A stretch of DNA of 64,000 bases, taken from the NCBI RefSeq assembly GCF_029892095.1, contig NZ_JARZAE010000004.1, forward strand, positions 5,022,001 to 5,086,000, written 5' to 3'. Under the pieces are notes generated by a model. That model saw nothing but the letters and a program-made list of their open reading frames with translations, searched no databases and was not told where the DNA came from. Positions 24,512 through 35,668 of the stretch are shown here, piece by piece (the stretch's first letter is position 1; the number at the start of each line of letters is the position of its first letter). The stretch comes from Kitasatospora sp. MAP12-44 (GTDB lineage: Bacteria; Actinomycetota; Actinomycetes; Streptomycetales; Streptomycetaceae). The position numbers and the translations under genes are program-made.

Positions 24512-27313
24512 TCAGCCGGTGTTGCGCAGGCCCGCGGCGATCCCGTTGACGGTCAGCAGCAGGGCGCGGGCGCGCAGTGGGTCCTCCGGGAGACCGGCGG
24601 CGACGTCCTCGCGCTGACGCCTGAGCAGCGACACCTGGAGGTAGGAGATCGGGTCGAGGTAGGCGTCGCGGACCGTGAAGGTCTGCTTCAACACCTCGTT
24701 GGACTCCAGGAGTTCGCTCTCACCGGTGAGGCGGAGCACCTCCTTGAGGGTGAGGTCGTGCTCGGCCGTGATCTGGTCGAAGACATAGCGCAACTCGGTC
24801 GGCACCAGGGTCTCGACGTAGTGGCGGGCGATCCGCAGATCGGTCTTGGCCAGCGTCATCGCGACATTGGACAGGAAGTTCTGGAAGAAGTGCCAGGAGC
24901 CGTGCATCTCGGCCAGCACATCGCCGAGCCCCGCCTCACGGGCGGCGGCCAGGCCGGAGCCGACGCCGTACCAACCGGGGACGATCTGCCGCGACTGGGT
25001 CCAGCCGAAGACCCACGGGATGGCCCGCAGGCCGTCCAGGCCCGCGCCGGAGTCCGGGCGGCGGGACGGGCGCGAGCCCAGGTGCAGCGAGGCCAGCTGG
25101 TCGACCGGGGTGGCCGCGAAGAAGTACTTCGGCAGGTCCTCCTGCTCGACCAGGGCCCGGTAGGAGGTGTGCGCGGCCTCGGAGACCTGGTCCATCGCGG
25201 CGTCCCAGCGGGCCAGCTCCTCGGGCGCCTGGCGCGGCGAGGTGTGCAGCGCGGAGGCGGCCAGCGTGGCCGAGAGGGTCAGCTCCAGGTTCTCCCGGGC
25301 CAGCGAGGGCAGCAGGTACTTGTCGGAGATCACCTCGCCCTGCTCGGTCACCTTGATCTCGCCCTCCAGGGTGCCCCACGGCTGCGCGAGGATCGCCTCG
25401 TGCGAGGGGCCGCCGCCGCGGCCGACCGTGCCGCCGCGGCCGTGGAAGAGCCGCAGCCGGATGCCGTAGCGGTGGGCGACGTCGCGCAGCCGGCGCTGGG
25501 CGCGGTGGATCTCCCACTGCGAGGTGGTGATGCCGCCGAACTTGGAGGAGTCCGAGTAGCCGAGCATGACCTCCTGGACGTCCCCGCGCAGCGAGACCAG
25601 CAGGCGGTAGGACGGGTCGCAGAGCATCTCGTCGAGGATCCGGTCGGCCTGCTGCAGCTCGTCGGTGGTCTCCAGCAGCGGCACGATGCCGATGGTGGCG
25701 ATCCCGGCGTGCAGGTCGATCAGGCCCGCCTCGCGGGCCAGCACGGTGGCGGCGAAGATGTCGTCCGCGCCCTGGCACATCGAGATGATGTAGCTCTCGA
25801 CGATCTCGTCGCCGAACCGCTCGAAGCCCTCGCGGATGGTGTTGAAGACGCCGAGTGTCTTGGTGCCGGCGGCGTCCAGCGGCGCGGGGGAGGGGGCCAG
25901 CGGGCGGCGCGAGCGCAGTTCCTTGGCCAGCAGCTTCTGGCGGTACTCGCGCGGCATGTCGGCGTAGCGCCAGGCCTCCTCGCCGAGCCGGTCGAAGAGC
26001 TGGCCGAGCGCGTGGTGGTGCGCCTCGGCGTGCTCGCGGACGTCCATGGTGGCCAGCTGCAGGCCGAACGCCTCGACGGTGCGGATCGCCCGGGCGAGCC
26101 GGCCGTCGGCGATCAGCTCGCCGCGGTGGCAGCGCAGCGACTCCTGGATGAGCTTGAGGTCGGAGATCAACCCGCGGGTGCCCAGGTAGTCGCGGCCGGG
26201 CACGTGCGGGGTGCCGTGGGCCAGCCGCTCGCGGGTGTTCTCCAGCTTGAGCCGGACGCAGGTGGCCTTGAGCCGGTAGGGCTCCTCGGCGTTCATCCGC
26301 TTGTAGCGCGGGCTCAGCTCGGGGAGCGCCGCGAGGTCGGCGTCGAGCGAGTCGAGCAGCTCGGCGGAGGCGCCGGCGAGGCGGACCGAGGTGGAGAGCG
26401 AGTTGCGCAGGTCGTCGACGGCGTCCAGGGCGTCCTTGATGCCGTACTCGTGCTGCAGGTTGAGGACGTCCCAGGTGACCTGCGGGGTGACGTTGGGATT
26501 GCCGTCCCGGTCGCCGCCGATCCAGCTGCCGAAGGTCAGCGGGCGGACGCCCTCGGGCAGCGCCAGGCCGACCCGGGCCAGCTCCTCGTGCAGCTCCTCC
26601 AGCACCTCGGGGACGGCCTCGCGGTAGAGCTCGTCCAGGTAGTAGACGGCGTTGCGGGCCTCGTCGGTGGGCTCGGGACGGGCGATCCGCAGCTCGTCGG
26701 TCTGCCAGAGCAGGTCGATCACCTCGGCAAGCCGGCGGTCGGCGGAGCGCTTGGCCGAGGAGTGCCGCACCGGGTCGGAGGCAGCGAGGCCGGAGGCCAC
26801 GTGCTCGCGGTGGATGCGCTCCAGCAGCTCGCCGATCCGGCGCAGCTTGTTGAGCACGCTGCGGCGGGCCGCCTCGGTGGGGTGCGCGGTGAAGACCGGG
26901 CGGACGGCCAGGTGGGCCAGGGTGTTCGCGAGGTGCTTGGGGTCCGCGTCGGCCAGCTGGTCGGCGGTCTGCGCGAGCAGCGAGCCCTCGCGCGCCCGGC
27001 GGGTGGCGAACTCCCGGCCGCGGTGCACCTGCTCGGTGACGTTGGCGAGGTGGAAGTAGGTGGAGAAGGCGCGGACCAGCTTGGCCGCGGTCTCCAGGTC
27101 GATCTCCGAGAGCAGCTGGGCGGCGGCCTCTCCGTCCGTGCGGGTGAGCCGGCGGACCTGTTCGACCAGGTCGAGGAGCTCCTGCCCCTCCTGGCGGACC
27201 AGCGTCTCGCCGAGCAGGTCGCCGAGTCTGCGGATGTCGGCGCGCAGGGCGGCATTGTCGGCGGCCGGATCGGCACTCGGCTGGTCGGCCGAAGTGGGGA
27301 CCTGAGCGGTCAC
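24512..27313 (-). CDS. ppc: Phosphoenolpyruvate carboxylase
   Basis: Anaplerotic enzyme that carboxylates PEP to oxaloacetate. The 933-residue product shows the signatures VFTAHPTEAARRS (catalytic His region) and the glycine-rich mobile loop FHGRGGTVGRGGGPSH, plus GYSDSSKFGGI and the C-terminal NTG end typical of the family. The GTG at 27313 has AGGGAG about 7 nt upstream. Length is within the family range. It is monocistronic, divergent from a histidine kinase gene. Control by acetyl-CoA and aspartate is known for the family. Confidence 0.96.
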   Translation of the reverse strand: MTAQVPTSADQPSADPAADNAALRADIRRLGDLLGETLVRQEGQELLDLVEQVRRLTRTDGEAAAQLLSEIDLETAAKLVRAFSTYFHLANVTEQVHRGREFATRRAREGSLLAQTADQLADADPKHLANTLAHLAVRPVFTAHPTEAARRSVLNKLRRIGELLERIHREHVASGLAASDPVRHSSAKRSADRRLAEVIDLLWQTDELRIARPEPTDEARNAVYYLDELYREAVPEVLEELHEELARVGLALPEGVRPLTFGSWIGGDRDGNPNVTPQVTWDVLNLQHEYGIKDALDAVDDLRNSLSTSVRLAGASAELLDSLDADLAALPELSPRYKRMNAEEPYRLKATCVRLKLENTRERLAHGTPHVPGRDYLGTRGLISDLKLIQESLRCHRGELIADGRLARAIRTVEAFGLQLATMDVREHAEAHHHALGQLFDRLGEEAWRYADMPREYRQKLLAKELRSRRPLAPSPAPLDAAGTKTLGVFNTIREGFERFGDEIVESYIISMCQGADDIFAATVLAREAGLIDLHAGIATIGIVPLLETTDELQQADRILDEMLCDPSYRLLVSLRGDVQEVMLGYSDSSKFGGITTSQWEIHRAQRRLRDVAHRYGIRLRLFHGRGGTVGRGGGPSHEAILAQPWGTLEGEIKVTEQGEVISDKYLLPSLARENLELTLSATLAASALHTSPRQAPEELARWDAAMDQVSEAAHTSYRALVEQEDLPKYFFAATPVDQLASLHLGSRPSRRPDSGAGLDGLRAIPWVFGWTQSRQIVPGWYGVGSGLAAAREAGLGDVLAEMHGSWHFFQNFLSNVAMTLAKTDLRIARHYVETLVPTELRYVFDQITAEHDLTLKEVLRLTGESELLESNEVLKQTFTVRDAYLDPISYLQVSLLRRQREDVAAGLPEDPLRARALLLTVNGIAAGLRNTG

Positions 27314-27508
27314 GGCTGGCTCCCTGGGAAGGTGGGGTTCGGCAACGACGGACCGCGCTGTCCGACCGGACCAATATAGGTCGAGCGGTGGTCTGGACCG
27401 TGGCAGTGGCCGGATGGCGGACAGCCGGGCCCGGGAGCCTGTCGAAGACCTCCCGGTAACCCGGTAACCCGGTGGGGCGGGCCGGGCGGCTCGCTTAGGC
27501 TGTGCGCT

Positions 27509-28780
27509 ATGAGCATGTCGCCTGGGGAGGGCGCGTCGGCCCGCGGCTTGTGGTGGTGGGAGCGGCGGCGAGGCGCGCTTCTGGACGGAATCCTGGCCGC
27601 ACTGGCCGCGCTGGAGTGCGCGGTCGGCGGCTTCGGCTTCGTCGGCGACCGGCTGCACCTGGGCCTGGTCCTCGCGGTGCCGGCAGCGGTGATCGGCGCG
27701 CTGGGCGGGGCCACCCTGCTGGTGCGGCGGCGCTGGCCGGCCGCGCCGGTGCTGGTGTCGATGATCCTGGTGCCCGCGCTCTTCGGCGTCGTGCTGCTGA
27801 TGGTCTCGCTGTACACCCTGGCGTCCACCTGGACCTGGCCGTCCCGGCGGCGGCGGGTGCTGGCGCTCTCCTCGGTGGTCTTCGCGGAGACGCTCGGGAT
27901 GGTGCTCTTCCTCTTCCTCAGCGCCGACCCGCAACCCGGCGAGGTGCTGCCGCCGACCTGGGTCACCGTCCTGATCTCGGTGCTGGTGTCGGTGGGCCTC
28001 ACCGTGCCGCCGGTGGTCACCGGCCTCTACATCGGCGCCCGGCGCCGGCTGGTGGAGTCGCTGAAGGACCGGGCGCACGGCCTGGAGGCCGAGCTCGGCC
28101 TGCTCGCCGAGCAGGCCCGCGAGCGCGCCCGGCGGGCCCGGCTCGAGGAGCGCACCCGGATCGCCCGGGAGATGCACGACGTGGTGGCGCACCGGGTGAG
28201 CCTGATGGTGGTGCACGCCGGAGCGCTGGAGCGGATCGTCGCCAAGGACCCGGAGAAGGCGGCGCAGAGCGCCAAGCTGATGGCCGACACCGGGCGGCAG
28301 GCGCTCAACGAGCTGCGCGAGATCCTCGGGGTGCTGCGGATGAACGAGGACCGGGCCGCCGAGGTGCCGCCCGTGCTGGCCGAGCTGCCCCGGCTGGTCG
28401 ACCAGTCCAAGGCCGCCGGGATGACCGTCTCGCTCACCGTCAGCGGCTCCCGGCAGCCGTACAGCGGGGAGGCCGAGCAGACCGCGTACCGGGTGGTCCA
28501 GGAGGGGCTGACCAACGCGCACAAGCATGCCGGCGGCGCGCGGGTCTCGGTGCTGCTGGCGTATCTGCCCAACGGCGTGCGGGTGGCGGTGCTGAACGAC
28601 TGCCCGGTCCTGGCGGAGCAGGTGCGGCTGCCCAGCGGCGGCAACGGGCTGGTGGGGATGCGCGAGCGGGTCCTCGCGCTGGGTGGCAGCTTCCTGGCCG
28701 GGCCCGAGCAGGACGGCGGCTACCGGGTGGAGGCGATGCTGCCGTCCAGGCTGGCGGTCCGGGTGGATCGGCTGAACTAA
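27509..28780 (+). CDS. Orphan sensor histidine kinase (NarL-partner type, HisKA_3)
   Basis: The 423-residue membrane kinase has four to six transmembrane helices in residues 20-175, a short coiled linker with ERARRARLEERTRIARE, the phosphoacceptor His in REMHDVVAHRVS (about residue 223), and a HATPase_c domain ending GGNGLVGMRERVLALGG. The last 25 residues include a basic end. It lies immediately upstream of the convergent SUKH-3 gene. No response regulator is adjacent, so its partner is elsewhere. The ATG at 27509 could also be read from the next Met at 27515. Confidence 0.88.
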   Translation: MSMSPGEGASARGLWWWERRRGALLDGILAALAALECAVGGFGFVGDRLHLGLVLAVPAAVIGALGGATLLVRRRWPAAPVLVSMILVPALFGVVLLMVSLYTLASTWTWPSRRRRVLALSSVVFAETLGMVLFLFLSADPQPGEVLPPTWVTVLISVLVSVGLTVPPVVTGLYIGARRRLVESLKDRAHGLEAELGLLAEQARERARRARLEERTRIAREMHDVVAHRVSLMVVHAGALERIVAKDPEKAAQSAKLMADTGRQALNELREILGVLRMNEDRAAEVPPVLAELPRLVDQSKAAGMTVSLTVSGSRQPYSGEAEQTAYRVVQEGLTNAHKHAGGARVSVLLAYLPNGVRVAVLNDCPVLAEQVRLPSGGNGLVGMRERVLALGGSFLAGPEQDGGYRVEAMLPSRLAVRVDRLN

Positions 28781-28835
28781 GACCGGTCGGTCTAAGGCCG
28801 ACCGGCCCGGCGGGCGGTCAGAGCAGGTCGGTGGG

Positions 28836-29357
28836 TCAGAGCAGGTCGGTGATGGTCAGCAGCCGCTCGGGCAGGGTGCCGAGCACCAGCGTGCTGACCG
28901 CCTGGTCGAGGTCCGCGCCGAGGAACCACTCGCCGGTGTGGTCCAGGCTGAAGACCCGGCCCGCCTCGTCGATGGCGAGCAGCGCCTGTCCGTACAGCTC
29001 CTCGCCCAGCGGGGCGACCCGGCTGTCCAGCGCCCGGCCCAGGTCGGCCAGGGTGCGCGGCTGGTGCAGTCCGCAGAGCGGGTCGAGCAGGAACGGCGTG
29101 CGGGCCACCTGGCGGCCGGCGCCGGACAGGTCGAAGGAGAGCCCGCCGAACTCGGCCCAGGCCTCCACGGCCGCGGGGAAGACCGTGTGCGGGACGCCGG
29201 TCGGCGAGCCCTGCGCGAGCAGCTGGTCGGCCCACTCCTCGGCTCGGCGGATCTCCCAGCGGCCGGGGTGCCAGCCGGCCTGCTTGAGCGCGGCCGCGAC
29301 GTCGGCGGAGAACCGGGGCTGCGAGCGGGTGGGAGCCGAGGTGGCGGACGGGTTCAG
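28836..29357 (-). CDS. SUKH-3 domain protein (putative immunity protein), start codon uncertain
   Basis: The SUKH-3 fold reads from about FSADVAAALKQAGWHPGR through VEAWAEFGGL and PFLLDPLCGLHQ to EWFLGADLDQAVSTLVLG and the C-terminus. SUKH proteins neutralise nuclease or deaminase toxins in polymorphic toxin systems (Zhang, Iyer and Aravind). There is no ATG, GTG or TTG in frame between the upstream stop (29403-29405) and a GTG at 29168, which would remove half the domain. The best full-length start is a CTG at 29357, with GGAG 6 nt upstream. The reading frame is the same as that of the upstream deaminase gene. The gene may be translated from CTG, by readthrough, or be damaged. Confidence 0.65.
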   Translation of the reverse strand: MNPSATSAPTRSQPRFSADVAAALKQAGWHPGRWEIRRAEEWADQLLAQGSPTGVPHTVFPAAVEAWAEFGGLSFDLSGAGRQVARTPFLLDPLCGLHQPRTLADLGRALDSRVAPLGEELYGQALLAIDEAGRVFSLDHTGEWFLGADLDQAVSTLVLGTLPERLLTITDLL

Positions 29358-29399
29358 GACGTACTCCGGGCTCGGTGGACGGGACGGGTGCGGCAGCAG

Positions 29400-29429
29400 C
29401 GGTCAGGACGTGTGCGGTCAGGACGTGTG
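29400..29429. repeat. 15-bp tandem duplication at the deaminase stop codon
   Basis: The unit CGGTCAGGACGTGTG occurs twice head to tail. On the minus strand each copy carries a TGA in the same frame (29418-29420 and 29403-29405). The duplication therefore doubles the stop between the deaminase and SUKH-3 reading frames. Confidence 0.85.
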
Positions 29430-29885
29430 GGCGACTGTGACGCTCTGCACGCTGAGGTGGTCGAGCAGCGGGACGCAGGAGCGGCACGGCGGCGCGTGCG
29501 TCCCGTGCGCCGGGTCGTCCTCCTCGCGGATTCGCACGGTCGTCAGCTTGGCGCCCTTGAGCGCCTTGCGGGCCTCGTGCAGGGTGAGCGGCTTCTTGGC
29601 GGCGCGCTTGGAGCGGCCGGCGTCCAGCGCCGTCAGGTACTTGGAGAGCAGGACGGCCTCCGGGCAGCGGCCGGTGAAGCGTTCGCGCTGCTCGACCGGC
29701 AGCCGCGCGTGGAACTCGGCTATCAGCGGGTGCAACTCGGGCTGCTCGTCGGTCTTGCGGCCGGCCAGGGTCTGCACGTCCCCGCCGCGCAGCGAGAGCG
29801 CGGCCGCCACCGCGGGCAGCAGGCTGTCCCGGTGGTGGCGCAGCAGCGGGGCGGCGGCCGGCGGTGCGGAGACGGGTGCGGCCAC
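29418..29885 (-). CDS. YwqJ-like nucleic-acid/nucleotide deaminase-fold protein
   Basis: The 155-residue product begins at a GTG (29885) with AAAGGAG 7 nt upstream. The deaminase-fold zinc motifs are RCPEAVLLS (C-x-E type, about residue 77) and PPCRSC near the C-terminus (about residue 137), the pattern of YwqJ-related deaminases, a toxin family known from Bacillus and Streptomyces. It has no signal peptide and no delivery domain. Immediately downstream in the same frame is a SUKH-3 coding region, so the two look like a toxin/immunity pair. It is divergent from the WHH-SUKH gene. Catalytic activity is not proven; assignment by motifs. Confidence 0.72.
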   Translation of the reverse strand: MAAPVSAPPAAAPLLRHHRDSLLPAVAAALSLRGGDVQTLAGRKTDEQPELHPLIAEFHARLPVEQRERFTGRCPEAVLLSKYLTALDAGRSKRAAKKPLTLHEARKALKGAKLTTVRIREEDDPAHGTHAPPCRSCVPLLDHLSVQSVTVAHTS

Positions 29886-30160
29886 TGTGCTGCTCCTTTG
29901 GTCTCGGGGTTCGCGTCCAAGGGACATTTCCTGGTCCGGGGTCAGCCTGCCAAACGACTCCGACAACTGACGAATCGGGGTACCCGGGGGTGCCGGACGG
30001 GGTCGCCGAGCGCACAGTACGTTCACAACTGCGCCTGCAGGATCGTTACTTAAGCTTCCGTGCCGCTAGCTCTCGGTGCCCGGGGATCCGCCGGTCCGCG
30101 CGGGTGCGCGACCACATACCCTGGTGTCCGGCAATTCCGTTTCAGCCAGGGGGCTCCCAG

Positions 30161-31168
30161 ATGACGACAGGTCGGCCCGGCGCCGCTGCCGCGCCCAACG
30201 CGGCCTACGCGGGTCAGGTGGTGCAGTTCCCCGACCCGGTGCGCGCGGCGAAGTATCCGGCGGGTGTCCGGGTGGACGGTCAGGGCCACCCGGACTTCGG
30301 CCCCTACGCCCGGGCCGCGGCCGAGGTCGCCGACCCGCCCGCCGGCTTCGGCGTGGACGAGCTGCGGCTGACCGACTACGTCTCGGCCAACGCCGCGCTG
30401 TTCAGCCAGGGGCACGAGCTCTGGGCCGACCTGGAGTCCCCGGTCGCCACCCCGCCCGGCTGGACCTGGCACCACGCGGTCGGCGGTGCGGCGCCCGGCT
30501 GGCGCCGGATGGAGCTGGTGCCCGTCGAGGTCAAGGCGCTGCTGCGGCACCACGGCGGACTGGCCTGCTCCAGCGCCGACCACGGCCGCCGCGGCACCCG
30601 CCCGCTGCAGGAGCGGCGGGCGGTGCACTTCTCGCTCTCCAAGGAGGGCGCCGAGCCGCTCAGCGTCGGCGAGGAGCTGCTGCAGGGCGCCGAGGAGCGG
30701 CTGGGCTACCGGCTGCCCGGTCCGTACCGGTCGTTCCTCAAGCTGGCCGGCGGGCGCGGCCCGATCGGCGTCGCGCTCGACACCGAGCTCGGACTGCTGC
30801 TCGACCAGCCGTTCCTGACGGTCGGCGAGGAGTACGGGGTCGACGACCTCGTCTACGCCAACAAGTGCCTGCGCGACCACCTGACCAAGGACTACCTGGG
30901 CATCGCGTACGCGCAGGGCGGCATCGTCGCGCTCAAGGTGCGGGGCGCGGAGCTTGGTTCGGTCTGGTTCTGCCTGTACGACGACGCCCGGGACACCGGC
31001 GCGCCCGAGGAGCCCGCGGACCGGGTGCAGCGGCTGCTGCTGCGGTGCGGGGACACCTTCGACGACTTCCTGCTCCGGCTGGCCGGCAGCCCGCCGGAGC
31101 TGGAGACGGTGGCCGAGCTGATGGTGGACGGCGGGTTCGCCCGCGCGGTCCCGGTGCCGGCGCCGTGA
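30161..31168 (+). CDS. WHH-motif HNH/EndoVII nuclease-like domain fused to a SUKH-1 (SMI1/KNR4) domain
   Basis: The 335-residue product joins two halves. Residues 30-140 match the WHH class of HNH/Endonuclease VII toxins: PAGVRVDGQGHPDF, then GWTWHHAVGG (W103-H104-H105) and MELVPVEVKALLRHHGG (H130-H131). Residues 172-325 form a SUKH-1 (SMI1/KNR4) domain with LGYRLPGPYRSFLKLAGG and YGVDDLVYANK. It has no signal peptide. A toxin and its immunity fold in one chain is unusual. The ATG at 30161 has AGGGGG 7 nt upstream. It is followed 84 nt later by the deaminase/SUKH-4 chimera on the same strand. Function inferred from domain families. Confidence 0.75.
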   Translation: MTTGRPGAAAAPNAAYAGQVVQFPDPVRAAKYPAGVRVDGQGHPDFGPYARAAAEVADPPAGFGVDELRLTDYVSANAALFSQGHELWADLESPVATPPGWTWHHAVGGAAPGWRRMELVPVEVKALLRHHGGLACSSADHGRRGTRPLQERRAVHFSLSKEGAEPLSVGEELLQGAEERLGYRLPGPYRSFLKLAGGRGPIGVALDTELGLLLDQPFLTVGEEYGVDDLVYANKCLRDHLTKDYLGIAYAQGGIVALKVRGAELGSVWFCLYDDARDTGAPEEPADRVQRLLLRCGDTFDDFLLRLAGSPPELETVAELMVDGGFARAVPVPAP

Positions 31169-31252
31169 CGGGCGGCAGCGGCGCGTGAGGGGCAGCGGAA
31201 TGGGCAGCGGAATGGGCACACAGGACGGCACAACGGTGGAGGCGGGCCGGGC

Positions 31253-33598
<2,346 letters not shown>

Positions 33599-33761
33599 CC
33601 GATGCCACCATGTCGGCGGGATCGCGCCGCAGGGCGCGGTCCCGCCGGGGGCGTCGGGCGGTGTCGCTTCCTTGGGCTTTCCGGCTGATCTGCGCAAAAT
33701 AGGTCAAGAGGACCAGCACCGCCCGAGTCAGCCGCCCAGCCACTGAGGGGAAAAACAGCCC

Positions 33762-35114
33762 ATGAGCGACGCCGTCCCGTCGTACGGCTTCACCGCTGCC
33801 CGGCGCGGGTACGCGCCCGAGCAGGTCGAGCACACTCTGCATGCGCTGACCGCGCAGCGCGACGAGGCGTGGCAGCGTTTGAGCATGCTGGGCGCCCACA
33901 TCCGCGCGCTGGAGACCCAGCTCGCCGAGGTCGCGCAGGCCGCCGCCGACGCGCCGGATCCCGACTACGCGCTGCTCAGTGAGCAGGCGCTCGCCCTGAT
34001 GGCGATGGCCGAGAACGAGGCGCAGGCCATCCGCGACAAGGCGGAGCGCTTCGCCGAGGACACCCGCGACAGTGTCTACGACGCCGGGCAGGAGCTGACC
34101 AAGGCCGCCGCGGAGTACGCCGAGACCACCCGCACCGAGGCCGACCTGGCCGCCCGCCGGACCGAGGAGCGCACCCGCGCCGAGGCCGAGAAGCTGCGCG
34201 GCGAGGCCAACCGCGAGGCCCGCGCCCTGCGCGACGCCGCCACCGGCGAGGCCGCCAAGACCCGGGTGGAGGCCGCCGAGGCCGGTGAGCGCGCCGAGGT
34301 GCGGCTGGCCGAGATGCGCCGCGAGGCCGACGAGCTCTTCGCCGTCGAGGAGTCGGCCGCCGCGGCCGCCGACGCCGAGGTCGCGGAGGCCGCCGAGCGC
34401 CGGCTGCGGGAGGCCGAGCAGCACCGGGAGACCGTGCTGGGACAGATCAAGCAGACCGACACGGATGCCCAGGCCAAGGCCGACCAGCTGCTCGAGCGGG
34501 CCCGCCGGGAGGCCGAACAGGTCAACGCGACGCTCGCCGGCGAGCGGGTCGAGTTCGAAAAGCGCCAGGAGACGGTGCAGACCCACCTGGACCACATCAA
34601 GGGCACGCTGGCCTCGCTGACCGGCAAGGCCGTCGGGATGATCGAGCCGGGCCAGCAGCCCCAGCAGCCCGCGCAGCCCCAGCCCCAGCCCCTGCAGCCC
34701 GCGCAGGCGGCGCCGCCGGTGGTGGCCGCCTCGGAGGCGGACACCGGCGAGGTCCCGGTCCCGGCGCCCGTCCCGGCGCCCGCGCTGGTGCTGCCGCAGG
34801 ACGCGCCGACCACCGTGCTGCGGCTTCCGGTCGAGCTGCGGGAGGCGGCGGCTGCGCAGGCGGTCCGGGACGCCCGTCCGGCCACCGCGACCCCGACCCC
34901 GCCCACCGCCGCCGATCCGCGGACCGCTCTGCTGAACCTGCCGCCCAGGCCGGCCACCCCGCCGCCTGCCCCACCGCAGGACGCGCCGCCGCAGGACGCC
35001 CCGCGCCCGTCGGCCGCCGAGGACGCGACCGCGATCATCCCGAAGATCGTGATCATCGACGACGGCACCGAGCTGGACAGCCTCCCCAACACGGTCGGCC
35101 GCCGCCGCACGTAA
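33762..35114 (+). CDS. DivIVA-like coiled-coil protein
   Basis: The 450-residue product starts with a short DivIVA-like segment (YGFTAARRGYAPEQVEHTL), then a nearly unbroken coiled coil from about residue 30 to 290, rich in Glu, Arg and Ala, and ends with a Pro/Ala/Gln-rich tail (about 295-435). Similar Streptomyces proteins are often labelled cellulose-binding protein, and some (Scy, FilP) organise the hyphal tip. It has no signal peptide or membrane helix. A cytoskeletal or polar role is likely but not shown. The ATG at 33762 is preceded by GAGGGG about 8 nt upstream. It is 163 nt after the SUKH-4 chimera. Confidence 0.7.
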   Translation: MSDAVPSYGFTAARRGYAPEQVEHTLHALTAQRDEAWQRLSMLGAHIRALETQLAEVAQAAADAPDPDYALLSEQALALMAMAENEAQAIRDKAERFAEDTRDSVYDAGQELTKAAAEYAETTRTEADLAARRTEERTRAEAEKLRGEANREARALRDAATGEAAKTRVEAAEAGERAEVRLAEMRREADELFAVEESAAAAADAEVAEAAERRLREAEQHRETVLGQIKQTDTDAQAKADQLLERARREAEQVNATLAGERVEFEKRQETVQTHLDHIKGTLASLTGKAVGMIEPGQQPQQPAQPQPQPLQPAQAAPPVVAASEADTGEVPVPAPVPAPALVLPQDAPTTVLRLPVELREAAAAQAVRDARPATATPTPPTAADPRTALLNLPPRPATPPPAPPQDAPPQDAPRPSAAEDATAIIPKIVIIDDGTELDSLPNTVGRRRT

Positions 35115-35668
35115 GTGACTGCAGCACCTCGACTGCCGCCCCGGTCAGCCGGTGGCGGCAGTCGCGCACGTAGCGGGCGTCACCGGTGTTCTTACTCGTG
35201 ACGGGATTTCGGGCGGGCTCGACCGGAACGGGCACGGTCGCTCTGAGTACGCCAGGACTCGTGGCGCCCTCCAGGAAGGGCGCCACGACTCCCGACACTT
35301 GGGCGGGCGCCCCCACCCAGGGTCGCCCGGCCTCGCGCTCCGACCCCCATCGGAGCACGTTCGGCACACCACACCCATCCCCCACGGTTGGAGCGGCGTG
35401 CACAAGAACCATGGTGCGCGCCGTCCATGGACGTGCAGTGACAGGAGTATGTCCACTTCTTGACGATCGATCTTCCGCACGCCACCCTTCCCGTCCCTGG
35501 TGGGGGGCGCGGCCGTGGCTGGCCGCGTGCGGCCCGCCCGCTCGGCGTACGCTGGGACCTTGACCCGGCCCCTCGCACCGCGTGCCGGGCCCATCATGCT
35601 GCCCGGCCGCTGCACGACCCACCGGTGCCGGGGGCTCCGCCTGGAAGCAACGGGACGAAGAAGACTCC
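35115..35668. other. Non-coding gap before mfd with two hairpins
   Basis: No convincing gene in 554 nt. Hairpin 1 (35130-35162) is the terminator of the coiled-coil gene. Hairpin 2 pairs GGACTCGTGGCGCCCT (35255-35270) with AGGGCGCCACGACTCC (35277-35292), 15 of 16 pairs, loop CCAGGA. The rest is GC-rich with no clear motif. Short open frames on both strands look like GC shadows. Confidence 0.5.
35130..35162 (+). terminator. Terminator of the coiled-coil gene
   Basis: GACTGCCGCC (35130-35139) pairs with GGCGGCAGTC (35153-35162), and the inside also pairs (CCGG/CCGG around TCAG). It lies 16 nt after the stop codon. Confidence 0.85.

Noticed and set aside
24464..27379. Long plus-strand open frame of about 970 codons
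   Set aside because: Antisense shadow of ppc, whose minus-strand frame has all PEP carboxylase motifs.
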